Positions 7,298 to 16,741 of a DNA stretch of 64,000 bases are shown here, in pieces. How positions within the stretch are numbered: the first letter of the stretch is position 1; each line of letters begins with the position of its first letter. The notes below the pieces were generated by a model. The model ran no database searches. It was not told the DNA's origin and saw only the letters and a program-made list of their open reading frames with translations. Both the position numbers and the translations under genes were made by a program. The DNA comes from Streptomyces specialis. Lineage in GTDB: Bacteria; Actinomycetota; Actinomycetes; Streptomycetales; Streptomycetaceae. The stretch covers positions 236,222 to 300,221 of the forward strand of contig NZ_LN929838.1 in assembly GCF_001493375.1 (NCBI RefSeq), read 5' to 3'.

Positions 7298-8775
7298 CAC
7301 CCCTCACCGTGGCCGTCGAGGGCCTTGCCACGGACGTCGAACTCCCGGACGGCGACGGTCCGTTCCCGGCCGTCCTCGTCCGCACGCCCTACGACAGGCG
7401 CAACCACCGCGCGGAACTGCGCGGATGGGCCCGGCGCGGGTTCGCCTCGGTGGCGCAGGACGTGCGGGGGCGGCACGCCTCGGCGGGCGAGTGGCGGCCG
7501 TACGCGCACGAAACCGACGACGGCGCGGCCACCGCCCGCTGGCTGCGCCGCCAGCCCTGGAGCGACGGGCGGCTGGTGGCGGCGGGCGCCTCCTACGCCG
7601 GGCACTGCGCCCTCGCCCTCGCGCTGGAGGCCCCCGAGGACGCCCGCCCCGACGCCGTCATCGCCGCCGTGCCCGCGCTGGACACCGCCGAGACGGCCCG
7701 CGAACCATCGGGCGTGGAACGGCTGTCGGCCCGCGCCGGGTGGTGGGCCGCGCCCGGGGACCGGCGGGACTCCGCCGAGGCGGCCCTGGGCAAGGCCCTG
7801 GCCGCCGCCCCCGGGTTGCTCGCCCCCCTGCCGGTGGCGGACCTCCCCGCCAGGCTCGGCCGGAGCCTGCCCTCCTGGCCGGGCGTGTGGCGGCACCGCG
7901 AGCGCGGCCGGTTCGGTGAACGGGCGCGGCGGGCCGGGATGCCGCTGCTCGCGGTGGGCGGGCATCACGACCATTTCGCCGAGGACACCGTCGCGTTGTG
8001 GCACCGGTGGGGCGGGCCCTCGGCGCGGCTGCTGATGGGCCCCTGGGGCCACGGCCTCGTCGCCGAGCCCGGACCCGACGCCGGTCCGGCGCACCGGCCG
8101 CGGCTCGGCGACCTCTACGCGCACTGGGCCCGCCTCGCCCTCGCCGGGGAGCTGCGGCCGGGGAAGCGGGGCGCGGTCGCGCTGGGCGGCAGCCCCCTGT
8201 GGCTGCCCGCCGGCACGGAGGGCGCGCCCTACAGCCCCGGGCTGCGGCCGCTGCGCGGGACTTCGTTCACCGCCGATCCCGAGAACCCGGTGCTGTCGGG
8301 GACGTTGACCGTCCCAGCCGGGGGCACGCCCGCCCGCTGCGTCCTGGTCACCGCGCCGCTGCCGCGCCCGCTGGACGTCGTCGGCCCCGCCTCGGTGCGG
8401 CTGCGGGCCACCGCCGGAACGCCGGGCGCGGACTGGTTCGCCCGGCTCGTCGCGGTCACCCCGGAGGGCACGGCCGAGCGGCTGGCCGTCGGCGTCGTCC
8501 GGCGCGCCGATCCTCCCGGGCGGGCCGCCGAGTTCACCGTGCCGCTCGGCCGCCTCGCGCGGCGGCTGCCCGAGGGCACCCGGCTCCGCCTGGAGATCGC
8601 CGGGCACCACTTCCCGGCCCACGCCCGCAACCCCCACACCGGGGACGACCCGGTCACGGCCACCCGCCTGCTCGCCTCCCGGCGCGAGGTCGACCCCGGG
8701 CACGTGGCGCTGAGCCTGCCCGCGCTCCGGTCCCGCCCCGAACCCACCGACCCCGAACAGGAGATCCCGCGATGA
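7294..8775 (+). CDS. CocE/NonD-family alpha/beta hydrolase (X-Pro dipeptidyl-peptidase-like)
   Basis: A 493-residue hydrolase. The start is set by the ATGA overlap with the preceding stop. Motifs are RTPYDRR, the nucleophile elbow GASYAG, and MGPWGHG with a likely catalytic His, followed by a C-terminal jelly-roll (SGTLTVPAGG; VRLRATAG) as in CocE/NonD and PepX-type enzymes. In a RiPP operon it may release or trim the modified peptide or hydrolyse an intermediate; this is inference. No signal peptide is visible, so it acts in the cytoplasm. Coupled by ATGA to the YcaO gene. Confidence 0.82.
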   Translation: MTPLTVAVEGLATDVELPDGDGPFPAVLVRTPYDRRNHRAELRGWARRGFASVAQDVRGRHASAGEWRPYAHETDDGAATARWLRRQPWSDGRLVAAGASYAGHCALALALEAPEDARPDAVIAAVPALDTAETAREPSGVERLSARAGWWAAPGDRRDSAEAALGKALAAAPGLLAPLPVADLPARLGRSLPSWPGVWRHRERGRFGERARRAGMPLLAVGGHHDHFAEDTVALWHRWGGPSARLLMGPWGHGLVAEPGPDAGPAHRPRLGDLYAHWARLALAGELRPGKRGAVALGGSPLWLPAGTEGAPYSPGLRPLRGTSFTADPENPVLSGTLTVPAGGTPARCVLVTAPLPRPLDVVGPASVRLRATAGTPGADWFARLVAVTPEGTAERLAVGVVRRADPPGRAAEFTVPLGRLARRLPEGTRLRLEIAGHHFPAHARNPHTGDDPVTATRLLASRREVDPGHVALSLPALRSRPEPTDPEQEIPR

Positions 8776-10151
8776 CGGCGCTGCCGCTGGAAGCCCTCGT
8801 CGATCCCGTCTGCGGCATCGTCCGCAAGGTCAAGCCCGTCGAACACCCCGCGGGCGCGCCGCCCCGCTACACCGCGCTCACCGCCGAGATCGCCGACGCC
8901 CGCAGGCTCGGCCTGTGGCCGGCGGACCGGGTGTCGCTCGGCACCACCTTCGGCGACCCCGAGGGCGCCAGGACGGCCGCCATAGCCGAGGGCATCGAAC
9001 GGTACTGCGGCAACCGCGTCCCGCCGCCCGGCCACCCGGACGCGCCGCTGCGCGCCACCGCCGCCGAACTGGCCGCGAAGGGACTGCGGTTGTACGGGCC
9101 GGACGAGCTGCCGTCCTACGCTCCCTGGCAGTACGCCCGCGAACGGTTCCCCTACCGACCCCTCCCCCCCGACACACCGTCCCTGTGGACGCGCGGGGAG
9201 GAACGGCTGCCCGGCGGGGAAACGGCCGAGGTCTGGGCGCCCGTCGCGCTCACCCACCTCAACTGGCGCCAGGGCGAGCTGCGTTCCCTCCCCCGCACCC
9301 ACCACCTCAACTACGCGGGGATCGCCACCGGGCAGGGGTTCGACGACGCGGTCGAGCGCGGCCTGCTGGAGATCGTCGAACGCGACGCGCTGGAACTGTG
9401 GTGGCACCTCGACGGTCCGGCCCGCGGCATCGACCCGGCCAGCGTGCCCGGCCTCGCCGACGACCTCGCCGGATGCGGGCTCGACCTCTGGCTCGTCGAG
9501 ATGCCCTCGGAGTTCGCCTCCTGCATGGCCGCGCTGGTCCACGACCCCCGGCTCGGCATCCACGCCGCCGGGTTCGCCTGCAAGTACGACCCGGCCGAGG
9601 CCGCCCGCAAGGCCGTGCTGGAGGCCGTCCACACCTGGGTCTTCACCCAGGGGCTCACCGACCCCGACGGATGGGTGTTCCAGGCCGTCGAGGCCGGGCT
9701 GCTCGCCCGTGGCCTCTACCTCGACCACCGCGAGGACCGCCGCTACCTCGACGCGTGCGGCGAACACTTCGAGCGGGTGCGGGACCTGGGCGCGCACGTC
9801 CAGGTGTGGCTGGACGAGCGGATGGCGGCCGAGGCCCGGCGGTTCACCGAGCCCGCACACGGGGTCGTCCCCATCGAGGCGGTCGAGCCCGGCAGCCGGG
9901 ACCGGCTGGACCGCGCGCTGCGCGACGGCGGCCACCGCGTCATGACGTTCGACCTCACCACCGAGGACGTGGCCGAGACACCGCTGCGCGTCGCCCGGGT
10001 CCTCGTCTCCGGCCTGCTGCCCAACGCCCCGGCCGCGTTCGGCTACTTCGGCTGCCCGCGCCTCGCCGACGCCGCCGTCGCCCGTGGCTGGCGCACGACC
10101 GCGCCGAGCGCGCCGGAGGACTTCACGCTGGCTCCTCCGCCCCACATGTGA
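8772..10151 (+). CDS. YcaO-domain peptide cyclodehydratase/amidine-forming enzyme
   Basis: A 459-residue standalone YcaO protein. ATP/Mg-binding motifs are visible: AEGIERYCG in the N-terminal half, LLEIVERDALELWW in the middle, and the C-terminal half (CKYDPAEAARKAVLEAVHT). YcaO enzymes activate a backbone amide with ATP to make azolines, thioamides or amidines. The C-terminus ends APPPHM, a Pro-rich end loosely like the PxPxP tail of azoline-forming members. The product type cannot be decided from sequence alone. Start fixed by ATGA overlap with the hydrolase gene. Confidence 0.9.
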   Translation: MTALPLEALVDPVCGIVRKVKPVEHPAGAPPRYTALTAEIADARRLGLWPADRVSLGTTFGDPEGARTAAIAEGIERYCGNRVPPPGHPDAPLRATAAELAAKGLRLYGPDELPSYAPWQYARERFPYRPLPPDTPSLWTRGEERLPGGETAEVWAPVALTHLNWRQGELRSLPRTHHLNYAGIATGQGFDDAVERGLLEIVERDALELWWHLDGPARGIDPASVPGLADDLAGCGLDLWLVEMPSEFASCMAALVHDPRLGIHAAGFACKYDPAEAARKAVLEAVHTWVFTQGLTDPDGWVFQAVEAGLLARGLYLDHREDRRYLDACGEHFERVRDLGAHVQVWLDERMAAEARRFTEPAHGVVPIEAVEPGSRDRLDRALRDGGHRVMTFDLTTEDVAETPLRVARVLVSGLLPNAPAAFGYFGCPRLADAAVARGWRTTAPSAPEDFTLAPPPHM

Positions 10152-10161
10152 GGGCCCGCCC

Positions 10162-11344
10162 GTGGATCTCGTCACCGCTCTCGCCCGCGCCCGTTCCCCC
10201 GAGGAGCCCGGCCCGGACACGCCCGCCGGACCCGCCGTCCGCGCGTGGCCGGGACCGCCGCGCCCGCTGCCGCGGGCCGGCCCCGGGGAGCTGGACCTGC
10301 CGGCGCTGCTGCGCCTGTCGCTGGCGGCCTCGGACCGCGCCGGACGGCTGCGGCCCACCCCGTCCGCGGGCGCGCTGCACCCGGTGGACGCCCGGCTCGT
10401 CGTGGGCACCGGCTGCCCGCTGCCACCCGGACGCTACGGCTACGACCCGCTCCGCCACCGCGTGCACTACCTCGGCCCCGGACCCGGCGACGCGCCGCCC
10501 GGGGCGACCGTCGAACTGTCCGTCACCCCGCGCCGCACGGTCTCCCATTACGGCCACCGTGCCTGGCCGCTGATGCTGCTGGACACCGGGCACGCCGCCG
10601 CGGCGCTGTGGCTCGCGGCCCGCGCGCTGGGCGCGGACCCGCTCGCGCCCGGCCTCGTCCTGTCTCTTTTTAACCACTGAACCGCGCCACGAAGAAGACC
10701 ATTTTCATATTATATGTTCCAGCCCGTCAGATTCAAATGCCGTTCGATGGTTAAGCCTTTAACTTTCAAATGAGACTAGACAGACATACTGAGCTACATT
10801 TACGATCATACAGACGAGGGCCCCGGAGGCGCCCACGCCCGGGGAGCTGCTGACCCGCCGCAGTGCCCGGCCACCGCTGCGGGGCGCGCCGCCCCACGAC
10901 GCCCTGCGGGCGGTCCTCGCCACCGCCGCCGGGGCGAGCGACGGCGCACTCGCGTGGTGCGCGGCCGTCGGCGCGCCGCGACCCGGACTCGTCGAACTCG
11001 CGCCCGACGGCACCCTGCGGCGGCTCGCCTCCGGCGGGGCCCGGCCGACGCTCGCCGCCTGGGCGGCGGGCCAGGCGTGGATCGCGGACGCGGGCGCCGT
11101 CCTGCTCGGCCACGGCTGCCCGGCGGACGCCGACGCGCCGCTGATCCGCCGCGTCCACCTGCGCGCCGGGTTCGCCGCCGGACTGGCCCATGTGGCCGCC
11201 GGGCGACGGGGGCTGGCCCGCCGCCCCATCGGCGCCTGGCAGCGGGCCGACCTGGGCGCCGCGCTCGGCGGCACGCCCGGCAGGGACTGGATCGTCCACG
11301 GCCTGGCACTCGGCACCACCCATTCCGAAGAGGAAACCTCGTGA
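10162..11344 (+). pseudogene. SagB/McbC-like nitroreductase-family oxidoreductase, interrupted by adapter sequence
   Basis: Two pieces in different frames belong to one gene. 10162-10659 starts at GTG and contains the FMN-binding-type motif RPTPSAGALHPVDARLVV. 10816-11344 (SARPPLRGAPPHDALRAVLATAAGASDG ... GTPGRDWIVHGLALGT) is a second nitroreductase-like half and ends with a GTGA overlap into the exporter gene. SagB/McbC proteins oxidise azolines to azoles in RiPP clusters. About 154 bases of low-GC adapter-like sequence separate the pieces, so the break is probably an assembly artefact; some codons at the junction may be missing. Confidence 0.72.
10660..10813. other. Degenerate Nextera/Tn5 adapter insertion (assembly artefact)
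   Basis: Starts with CTGTCTCTT, the exact first 9 bases of the reverse-complemented Tn5 mosaic end. The first 33 bases match the reverse-complemented Nextera read-1 adapter at about 22 positions. The middle is very AT-rich for this genome, and the right end (AATGAGACTAG.. then CTGAG-CTACAT) loosely resembles the P5 oligo. It splits a real oxidoreductase gene. I read it as read-through adapter retained in the assembly. Confidence 0.8.
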
Positions 11345-13080
11345 TCGTCCATCCCGAGCTGCGTCGCGCCGCACGGCACGCACGGCGGCTCCTGCTCACG
11401 GCCACCCTGCTCCAGGGAGCCGTCACTCTCACCCATCTCGCGCAGGCCGTGCTGCTGGCCCACGCCCTCGCCGGCGTGGCCCGGGGCGATACGGACCACC
11501 TGCCGCCGCTCATCGGGGCCGTGCTCGGCGTCGTCGCCGCACGGGCCGCGCTCGGCCACCGGCAGCGGCGCACGGCCACCCGCGCCGGGGCGCGGGTCAG
11601 GGTGCTCCTGAGGGACGACCTCCTCGCCCACCTCGGGCGGCTCGGACCGGCGTACCTCACCACCGCGCGGGCCGGGGCCGTCCGTACCACCCTCGTGGAC
11701 GGGGTCGAGGGCGTCGACGCCTACGTCTCGCGCTACCTGCCGCAGTTGCTGATCACCCTCTGCGTGCCGCCCCTGCTGCTCGCCGCCCTGGCGGCCGTCG
11801 AGCCCGCCGCCCTCGCCGGGCTCGTACCCGCCCTGCTGCTCGCCCTGGCCGGGCCGCGCGCCTGGGACCGGCTCCTCGCCCGGCGCGGCAAGGAGCACTG
11901 GGACACCTACGAGGGGCTGGGCGCCGACTACCTGGAGGCCCTCCAGGGCATGCCCGCGCTGCGGGCCGCGGGCGCCGTCGGGCGCACCCGGGAGCGGCTG
12001 GAAGAACGTTCGGCCGCGCTGCACCGGGCCACCGTCGCCAAACTGCGCGTCTCCCTGGTCGACACCGGACTGACCGACCTGGCCATCCAGGGCGGCACCG
12101 TGGCCGCCGCGCTGCTGGCCTGCTGGTCGGCCGTCACCGGATCGACGTCGGCGACGGGCACCTATCTGGTGCTGCTGCTGGCCTCCGAGTGCTTCCGTCC
12201 CGTGCGCGACCTGTCCCGCGAGTGGCACGCCGGGTACCTGGGCGTGTCGGCCGCGGACGGGCTCGCGGCGCTGCGCACCGCGGAACCCGCCGTCCCCGAC
12301 ACCGGAACGGCCCGCGCGCACTGGCCCGAGCCGCCCCGGCTGTGCTTCGAGAACGTGGAGTTCGGCTACGACGGCGCGAAGGACCCGGCCCTGCGCGGCG
12401 TCACCTTCACCGCCGAGGCGGGGCGCACCACCGCGATCGTGGGCCCTTCGGGCGCCGGCAAGTCCACGCTGATCGCCCTGCTCCTGCGCCATCGCGATCC
12501 CCGGCGGGGCCGGATCACCGTCGACGGCCGCGACGTGGCCGCGTACACGCTCGATTCGCTGCGCCAGGGCATCGCCGTCGTCTCCCAGGAGACCCACCTC
12601 TTCCAGGCGACCATCGCCGACAACCTGCGCCTGGCCCGGCCCACTGCCACGGACGACGATCTGGTCCGCGCGGCCCGCGCCGCCGGTGTCCACGACGAGA
12701 TCGCCGCCCTCCCGGACGGCTACGCCACCGTGCTCGGTGAACGCGGCGCCACCCTGTCCGGTGGCCAGCGGCAGCGGCTCGCCCTCGCGCGAGCCCTGCT
12801 GGCCGACGCCCCGGTGCTCGTCCTCGACGAGGCCACCAGCTCGGTCGACGAACGCCGCGAGGCGGACATCGTCCGCGAACTGCTGGCCGCCGCCGGACGC
12901 CGCACCGTCCTCGTGGTCGCCCACCGGCTGAGCGCCGTGCGGGGGGCCGACCGGATCGTGGTGCTGAACGGCGGACGGGTGGACGCCGTCGGCGACCACG
13001 CCGCCCTCGTCGCGGCCGGAGGCGTCTACGCGGAGCTGGTCAGGGCGGGCCACGCCCACGAAGGAGGGCTCGCCGCATGA
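11341..13080 (+). CDS. ABC exporter subunit (fused membrane and ATPase domains)
   Basis: A 579-residue half-transporter. About residues 1-310 are membrane domain (LLTATLLQGAVTLTHLAQAV; LLITLCVPPLLLAALAAVEP). The C-terminal ATPase has Walker A GPSGAGKST, Q-loop VSQETHLF, signature LSGGQRQR, Walker B VLVLDEATS and H-loop VAHRLS. The GTG at 11341 overlaps the stop of the preceding gene. It resembles CydD-type exporters and forms a pair with the next gene. Position last in the RiPP operon suggests export of the mature peptide. Confidence 0.88.
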   Translation: MIVHPELRRAARHARRLLLTATLLQGAVTLTHLAQAVLLAHALAGVARGDTDHLPPLIGAVLGVVAARAALGHRQRRTATRAGARVRVLLRDDLLAHLGRLGPAYLTTARAGAVRTTLVDGVEGVDAYVSRYLPQLLITLCVPPLLLAALAAVEPAALAGLVPALLLALAGPRAWDRLLARRGKEHWDTYEGLGADYLEALQGMPALRAAGAVGRTRERLEERSAALHRATVAKLRVSLVDTGLTDLAIQGGTVAAALLACWSAVTGSTSATGTYLVLLLASECFRPVRDLSREWHAGYLGVSAADGLAALRTAEPAVPDTGTARAHWPEPPRLCFENVEFGYDGAKDPALRGVTFTAEAGRTTAIVGPSGAGKSTLIALLLRHRDPRRGRITVDGRDVAAYTLDSLRQGIAVVSQETHLFQATIADNLRLARPTATDDDLVRAARAAGVHDEIAALPDGYATVLGERGATLSGGQRQRLALARALLADAPVLVLDEATSSVDERREADIVRELLAAAGRRTVLVVAHRLSAVRGADRIVVLNGGRVDAVGDHAALVAAGGVYAELVRAGHAHEGGLAA

Positions 13081-14769
13081 GCGGTACCCACGCCACCGGC
13101 ACGACCGACGCGTCCCCGCCGCCGCGCGGCTCGCTGCGCGCCCTGCTGCCCGCGCTCGCCGGGCACCGGGCCATGGTGATCCGCACCTGTGCCGCCGCCC
13201 TCGTCGAACAGGGCTCGCTGGTCGCGTTGCTGACGCTCGCCGCGCACACGGTCGGAACCGCCGTCATCGAGGACCGCGCCCCCTCGGCCGGTACCGTCGC
13301 CGCGCTCGTCGTCCTCGTCCTGGTCCGCGCCCTGATGACCTGGCGGGAGATGGACCTCTCGCACGACCTGGCCTACCGCGTCCTGGCCGAGCTGCGGGTG
13401 CGGATCTTCGACGGGCTCGCCCGCAGCGCGCCCGCCCGGGTGGCCGGCCGGCGCAGCGGGGACCTGGCCGCCACCGCGATGGCCGACGTGGAGGCCCTGG
13501 AGTTCTTCTACGCCCACACCACGGCCCAGCTCCTCGCGTCCGGCGTCGTCCTCACCGGCGCCACCGCGGTCCTGGCCTCGGTGGAGCCGTGGCTGCCGGC
13601 GGCGGTGCTGCCGGTGGCCGCGCTGCTCGTCGCGGCGCCCTTCGCCGACGCGCGCGGACGCGCGGCGCGCGGCGCCCGTACCCGGGCCGCCGCCGCGAAG
13701 CTGTCGGCCGACACCGTGGAGACCGTCGACGGGCTGCGCGAACTGCTCGCCTTCGGCGGGCTGACCGAGCGGCGCGGCCGGCTCGCCGAACAGGGCCGCA
13801 GGGTGGGCGAGGCCCAGCGGTCCGAGGCCACCTGGGAGGCCATGACGGCCGCCGTCCGCGACCTCCTCATCGTGCTCGCGGTCCTCGGCGTGGTGGCCGC
13901 CGCCGCGCAGTCCGTGGCCTCCGGGCGGTTGCACGGCGCGTGGGCGCCCGCGGCGATGGCGCTGGCCCTGTCGGTGCTGGGCCCGGTCGCCGAGTCGGCC
14001 AGGGCGCTGAGCCAGGCGGTGGGTCTGCGGGCCGCCGCCGCCCGGGTCCACGCGGCCCTGGAAGCCCCCCCGGGTGAGCTTCGACTACGGGGGCCGGCCG
14101 GTGCTGGACGGCGTCGAGCTGACCGTTCCGGCGGGGCGGACCCTCGCCCTGGTCGGGGCCTCGGGGGCGGGCAAGTCGACCTGCGCCCACCTGCTGGCGC
14201 GGTTCTGGGACCCGTCCTCCGGAGCCGTCCATCTGGTGCCCGACGTCGGTGAGCCCGTCGATCTGCGCGACCTCTCCGACGCCGAGCTGCGGGGTGCCGT
14301 CGCCGTGGTGGGCCAGCACACGCCCCTCTTCCACGGAACGCTCGCCGAGAACCTGCGCCTCGGCGCGCCGGACGCGGACGCGCGCCTCCTGGCCGAGACG
14401 GCGCGGCGGTGCGGTGTCGACGCGATCGCCCCCATGGACACCCTCGTCGGCGAGCGCGGCGCCACCGTCTCCGGCGGCCAGCGCGCCCGGATCGCCCTCG
14501 CCCGCGCCCTGCTCACGGAGCCCCGGGTCCTCGTCCTGGACGAGACCACCGCCCACCTGGACAACGCCGGCGACGAAGAACTCGCCGCCGTGCTCGGCGA
14601 GAAGGACCGCACCACGATCGTCATCGCCCACCGCCCCGCGACCATCCGCCGGGCGGACCGCATCGCCGTCCTGGAAGGCGGACGCATCGCGGAGGAAGGC
14701 ACCTGGGAGCAGCTCACCGCCCGCCCCGACAGCGCGCTGAACCGCGTCCTGGCCGTCCCCTCCCGCTGA
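13077..14769 (+). pseudogene. Second ABC exporter subunit, frameshifted at a C-run
   Basis: Start overlaps the previous stop (ATGA). Residues from 13077 to about 14070 form the membrane domain (ALVVLVLVRALMTWREMDLSHDLAY). The ATPase domain (VSFDYGGRPVLDGVELTVPAG, Walker A GASGAGKST, VSGGQRARIA, VLVLDETTAHLD, IAHRPATI) continues in another frame to 14769. The frame changes at a run of seven C (about 14068-14074); one base fewer would restore VSFDYGG. The usual linker between domains is also unusually short. Either a sequencing error at the homopolymer or a real null mutation; error is more likely. Confidence 0.85.
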
Positions 14770-14783
14770 CCGGCCGGAACCGG

Positions 14784-14839
14784 CCACGGGGAACGGGCCA
14801 CGGGGAACGGGCCACGGGGAACGGGCGACGGGGAACGGC
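14784..14839. repeat. Four tandem 14-bp repeats
   Basis: Unit CCACGGGGAACGGG is repeated three times exactly and a fourth time with two changes, directly after the exporter stop and immediately before the terminator hairpin. Non-coding; possibly replication slippage. Confidence 0.9.
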
Positions 14840-14871
14840 GACGGCCGCCCGGCGCGGGCCGGGCGGCCGTC
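14840..14871. terminator. Bidirectional terminator between RiPP operon and importer operon
   Basis: Arms GACGGCCGCCCGG and CCGGGCGGCCGTC pair perfectly over 13 bp with a 6-base loop. It lies between convergent operons (exporter ends 14769; importer operon ends 14901), serving both. Confidence 0.9.
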
Positions 14872-14900
14872 GAGGTGGGGGCGCGGCGTTCGGACGGTGG

Positions 14901-15923
14901 TCAGAACGCCTCGGGGTACAGGCCGGCGGCGATGTCCGCGACCGCGTCGACATTGCCGAGCGCGCCGGGGTAGGCGTCGGAGGCGGAGATCGCGATGAGG
15001 CGGTCGTGGCGCACGGCGTCGAGGTCGGGGAAGGTGCTCGTCAGGTAGTCGCGGGTGGCCTGCTCGTGCTCGGGGCTGTTGACGGCGAAGACGAGGGCCT
15101 GCGGGTCGCGTTCGGCGAGCGTCTCGGGGTTGATCTGCGCGGCGAAGAACTCGGCGAACGCCGCGTCGTCGGGGCCGAAGACGTTCTCGCCGCCGGCCCG
15201 GTCGATGATGTCGTACTCGATGCCGGCGCCGATCGCGGAGAGCGTGGAGCCCTCGACATAGACCTGGGCGACCGTCACGGGCTCCTGGTCCGCGACGCGT
15301 TCGGCGACGTCGTCCAGCGTGGCCCGGGCCTCCTCGGCGAGTCCGGCGGCGGCTTCCTCGGCGCCCAGGGCGCCGCCCAGGGCGTCCAGGTCGGTGAACA
15401 GGTCCTCGACCGTGCCGGTCATACGGCGGTCCGCGCAGCCGCCGGTGGCGATGTAGGCGGCCACGCCCGCCTCGTCGAGCTGCTCGATGCTGGCGAAACC
15501 CTGCTCGGCGGTGAACTCGTAGGCGGCGGGCGCGAAGACGAAGTCGGGTCCGGCCTCCAGCAGCACCTCCCGCGTGGGCGGGGCGTCCTCGCTGAGCACC
15601 GGTATGTCCTGGGCCTCGTCCCGCAGCTCCTCGGGCAGCGGCGCGGTGGCGGTCTGCGCCCGGCCCACCATCCGGTCGCCCAGGCCGAGGCGCAGCAGCA
15701 GCTCCGTCGGCGAGGGGCTCAGGCCCACGATCGCCTCCGGCGTGCCGGGCAGGACGACCTCCCGGCCGCAGTTGCTGAGAACGGTCCGCTGCTGACCGCC
15801 GGTGCCCTCGCCGTCCTCCTCGGGCTCGGAGACGCCCGAGCCGCAGGCGGTCGCGGTGAGCAGGCCCAGACAGGCCAGCGCCGTTCCGGTGACGGCGAAC
15901 CGGGAGGGGGAGGGACGGGTCAT
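14901..15923 (-). CDS. Metallophore-binding lipoprotein of a FecCD-type ABC importer
   Basis: A 340-residue FecB/BtuF-like solute-binding protein. The signal peptide ends in a lipobox-like TATAC followed by GSG, so the Cys would be lipidated and surface-anchored. The fold motifs GLSPSPTELLLRLGLGDRMVGR and YPGALGNVDAVADIAAGLYPEAF are typical of cluster-A2 binding proteins for siderophores, haem, cobalamin and related metal chelates. ATG 15923 overlaps the ATPase stop (ATGA). Last gene of the permease-ATPase-binding protein operon. The ligand is unknown; context suggests the peptide made next door. Confidence 0.87.
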   Translation of the reverse strand: MTRPSPSRFAVTGTALACLGLLTATACGSGVSEPEEDGEGTGGQQRTVLSNCGREVVLPGTPEAIVGLSPSPTELLLRLGLGDRMVGRAQTATAPLPEELRDEAQDIPVLSEDAPPTREVLLEAGPDFVFAPAAYEFTAEQGFASIEQLDEAGVAAYIATGGCADRRMTGTVEDLFTDLDALGGALGAEEAAAGLAEEARATLDDVAERVADQEPVTVAQVYVEGSTLSAIGAGIEYDIIDRAGGENVFGPDDAAFAEFFAAQINPETLAERDPQALVFAVNSPEHEQATRDYLTSTFPDLDAVRHDRLIAISASDAYPGALGNVDAVADIAAGLYPEAF

Positions 15924-16741
15924 CGCGCATGCTCCTTGGCTGGGCGCTCGGGCGCCGGGTCGGGTGACGGGGGTGAGGGGAAGGAGGAGAAGGCGATCAG
16001 GGGCCGCCCGGTCTCCGGATGGCTGAGGCGGTGGGCCCGTACGCCGAAGACGTCGCCGATCAGCTCGGGCGTCAGCACCTCGTCCGGCGGGCCGTGCGTG
16101 ATGACCCGCCCCTCCTTCATGACGGCGACGACGTCGCAGTGGGCCGCCGCCAGGTTCAGGTCGTGCAGGGCCGCGAGTGTGGTCAGTCCCAGCTCGCCGA
16201 TGATGCGCATGAGTTCGAGCTGGAAGGAGATGTCCAGGTGGTTGGTCGGCTCGTCCAGCACCAGCACCTGGCTCTCCTGCACGAGGGCGCGCGCCAGCAG
16301 CACCCGCTGCTTCTCGCCGCCCGACAGCCCGGCGAACGGCCGTCCCGCCAGCGCGGCGGCGCCGACGCGGGCGAGGGCGCGGTCGGCGAGCGCGAGGTCG
16401 TGCGGCGAGTCGCCCCCGAAGCCCCGGTGGTGGGGCAGGCGCCCGAGGAGGACGACGTCGAGCACGTCGAGGTCGAAATCGGCGGTGGTCTCCTGCGTCA
16501 TGACGGCGACCTGCCGCGCCACGGTCCGCGGCGGCAGCTCCCACACGTCCTGCCCGCCGACGCCGACCGTGCCGCTCGCGGGCCTGGTGACGCGGTAGAG
16601 GCTGCGCAGCAGCGTCGACTTGCCGCTTCCGTTGGGGCCGACGAGTCCGGCGACCTGGCCCGGTTCCACGCCGAACGTCGCTCCGTGCACGACGCGGGTG
16701 CCGCCCAGCGCGACGACGACGTCCGAGAAATCCACCCTCAT
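15920..16741 (-). CDS. ATPase of FecCD-type metallophore ABC importer
   Basis: A 273-residue ABC ATPase of the FepC/BtuD type: Walker A GPNGSGKST, Q-loop TQETTADFDLDV, signature LSGGEKQRV, Walker B VLVLDEPTNHLD, H-loop ALHDLNLA. The start at 16741 overlaps the permease stop by ATGA; an in-frame upstream start at 16786 is less likely. It powers import through the neighbouring permease. Confidence 0.92.
   Translation of the reverse strand: MRVDFSDVVVALGGTRVVHGATFGVEPGQVAGLVGPNGSGKSTLLRSLYRVTRPASGTVGVGGQDVWELPPRTVARQVAVMTQETTADFDLDVLDVVLLGRLPHHRGFGGDSPHDLALADRALARVGAAALAGRPFAGLSGGEKQRVLLARALVQESQVLVLDEPTNHLDISFQLELMRIIGELGLTTLAALHDLNLAAAHCDVVAVMKEGRVITHGPPDEVLTPELIGDVFGVRAHRLSHPETGRPLIAFSSFPSPPSPDPAPERPAKEHAR

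Noticed and set aside
10684..10815. AT-rich island as a mobile element or promoter
   Set aside because: It starts with the Tn5 mosaic-end sequence and interrupts a gene in mid-domain, so adapter artefact explains it better than an IS or promoter.
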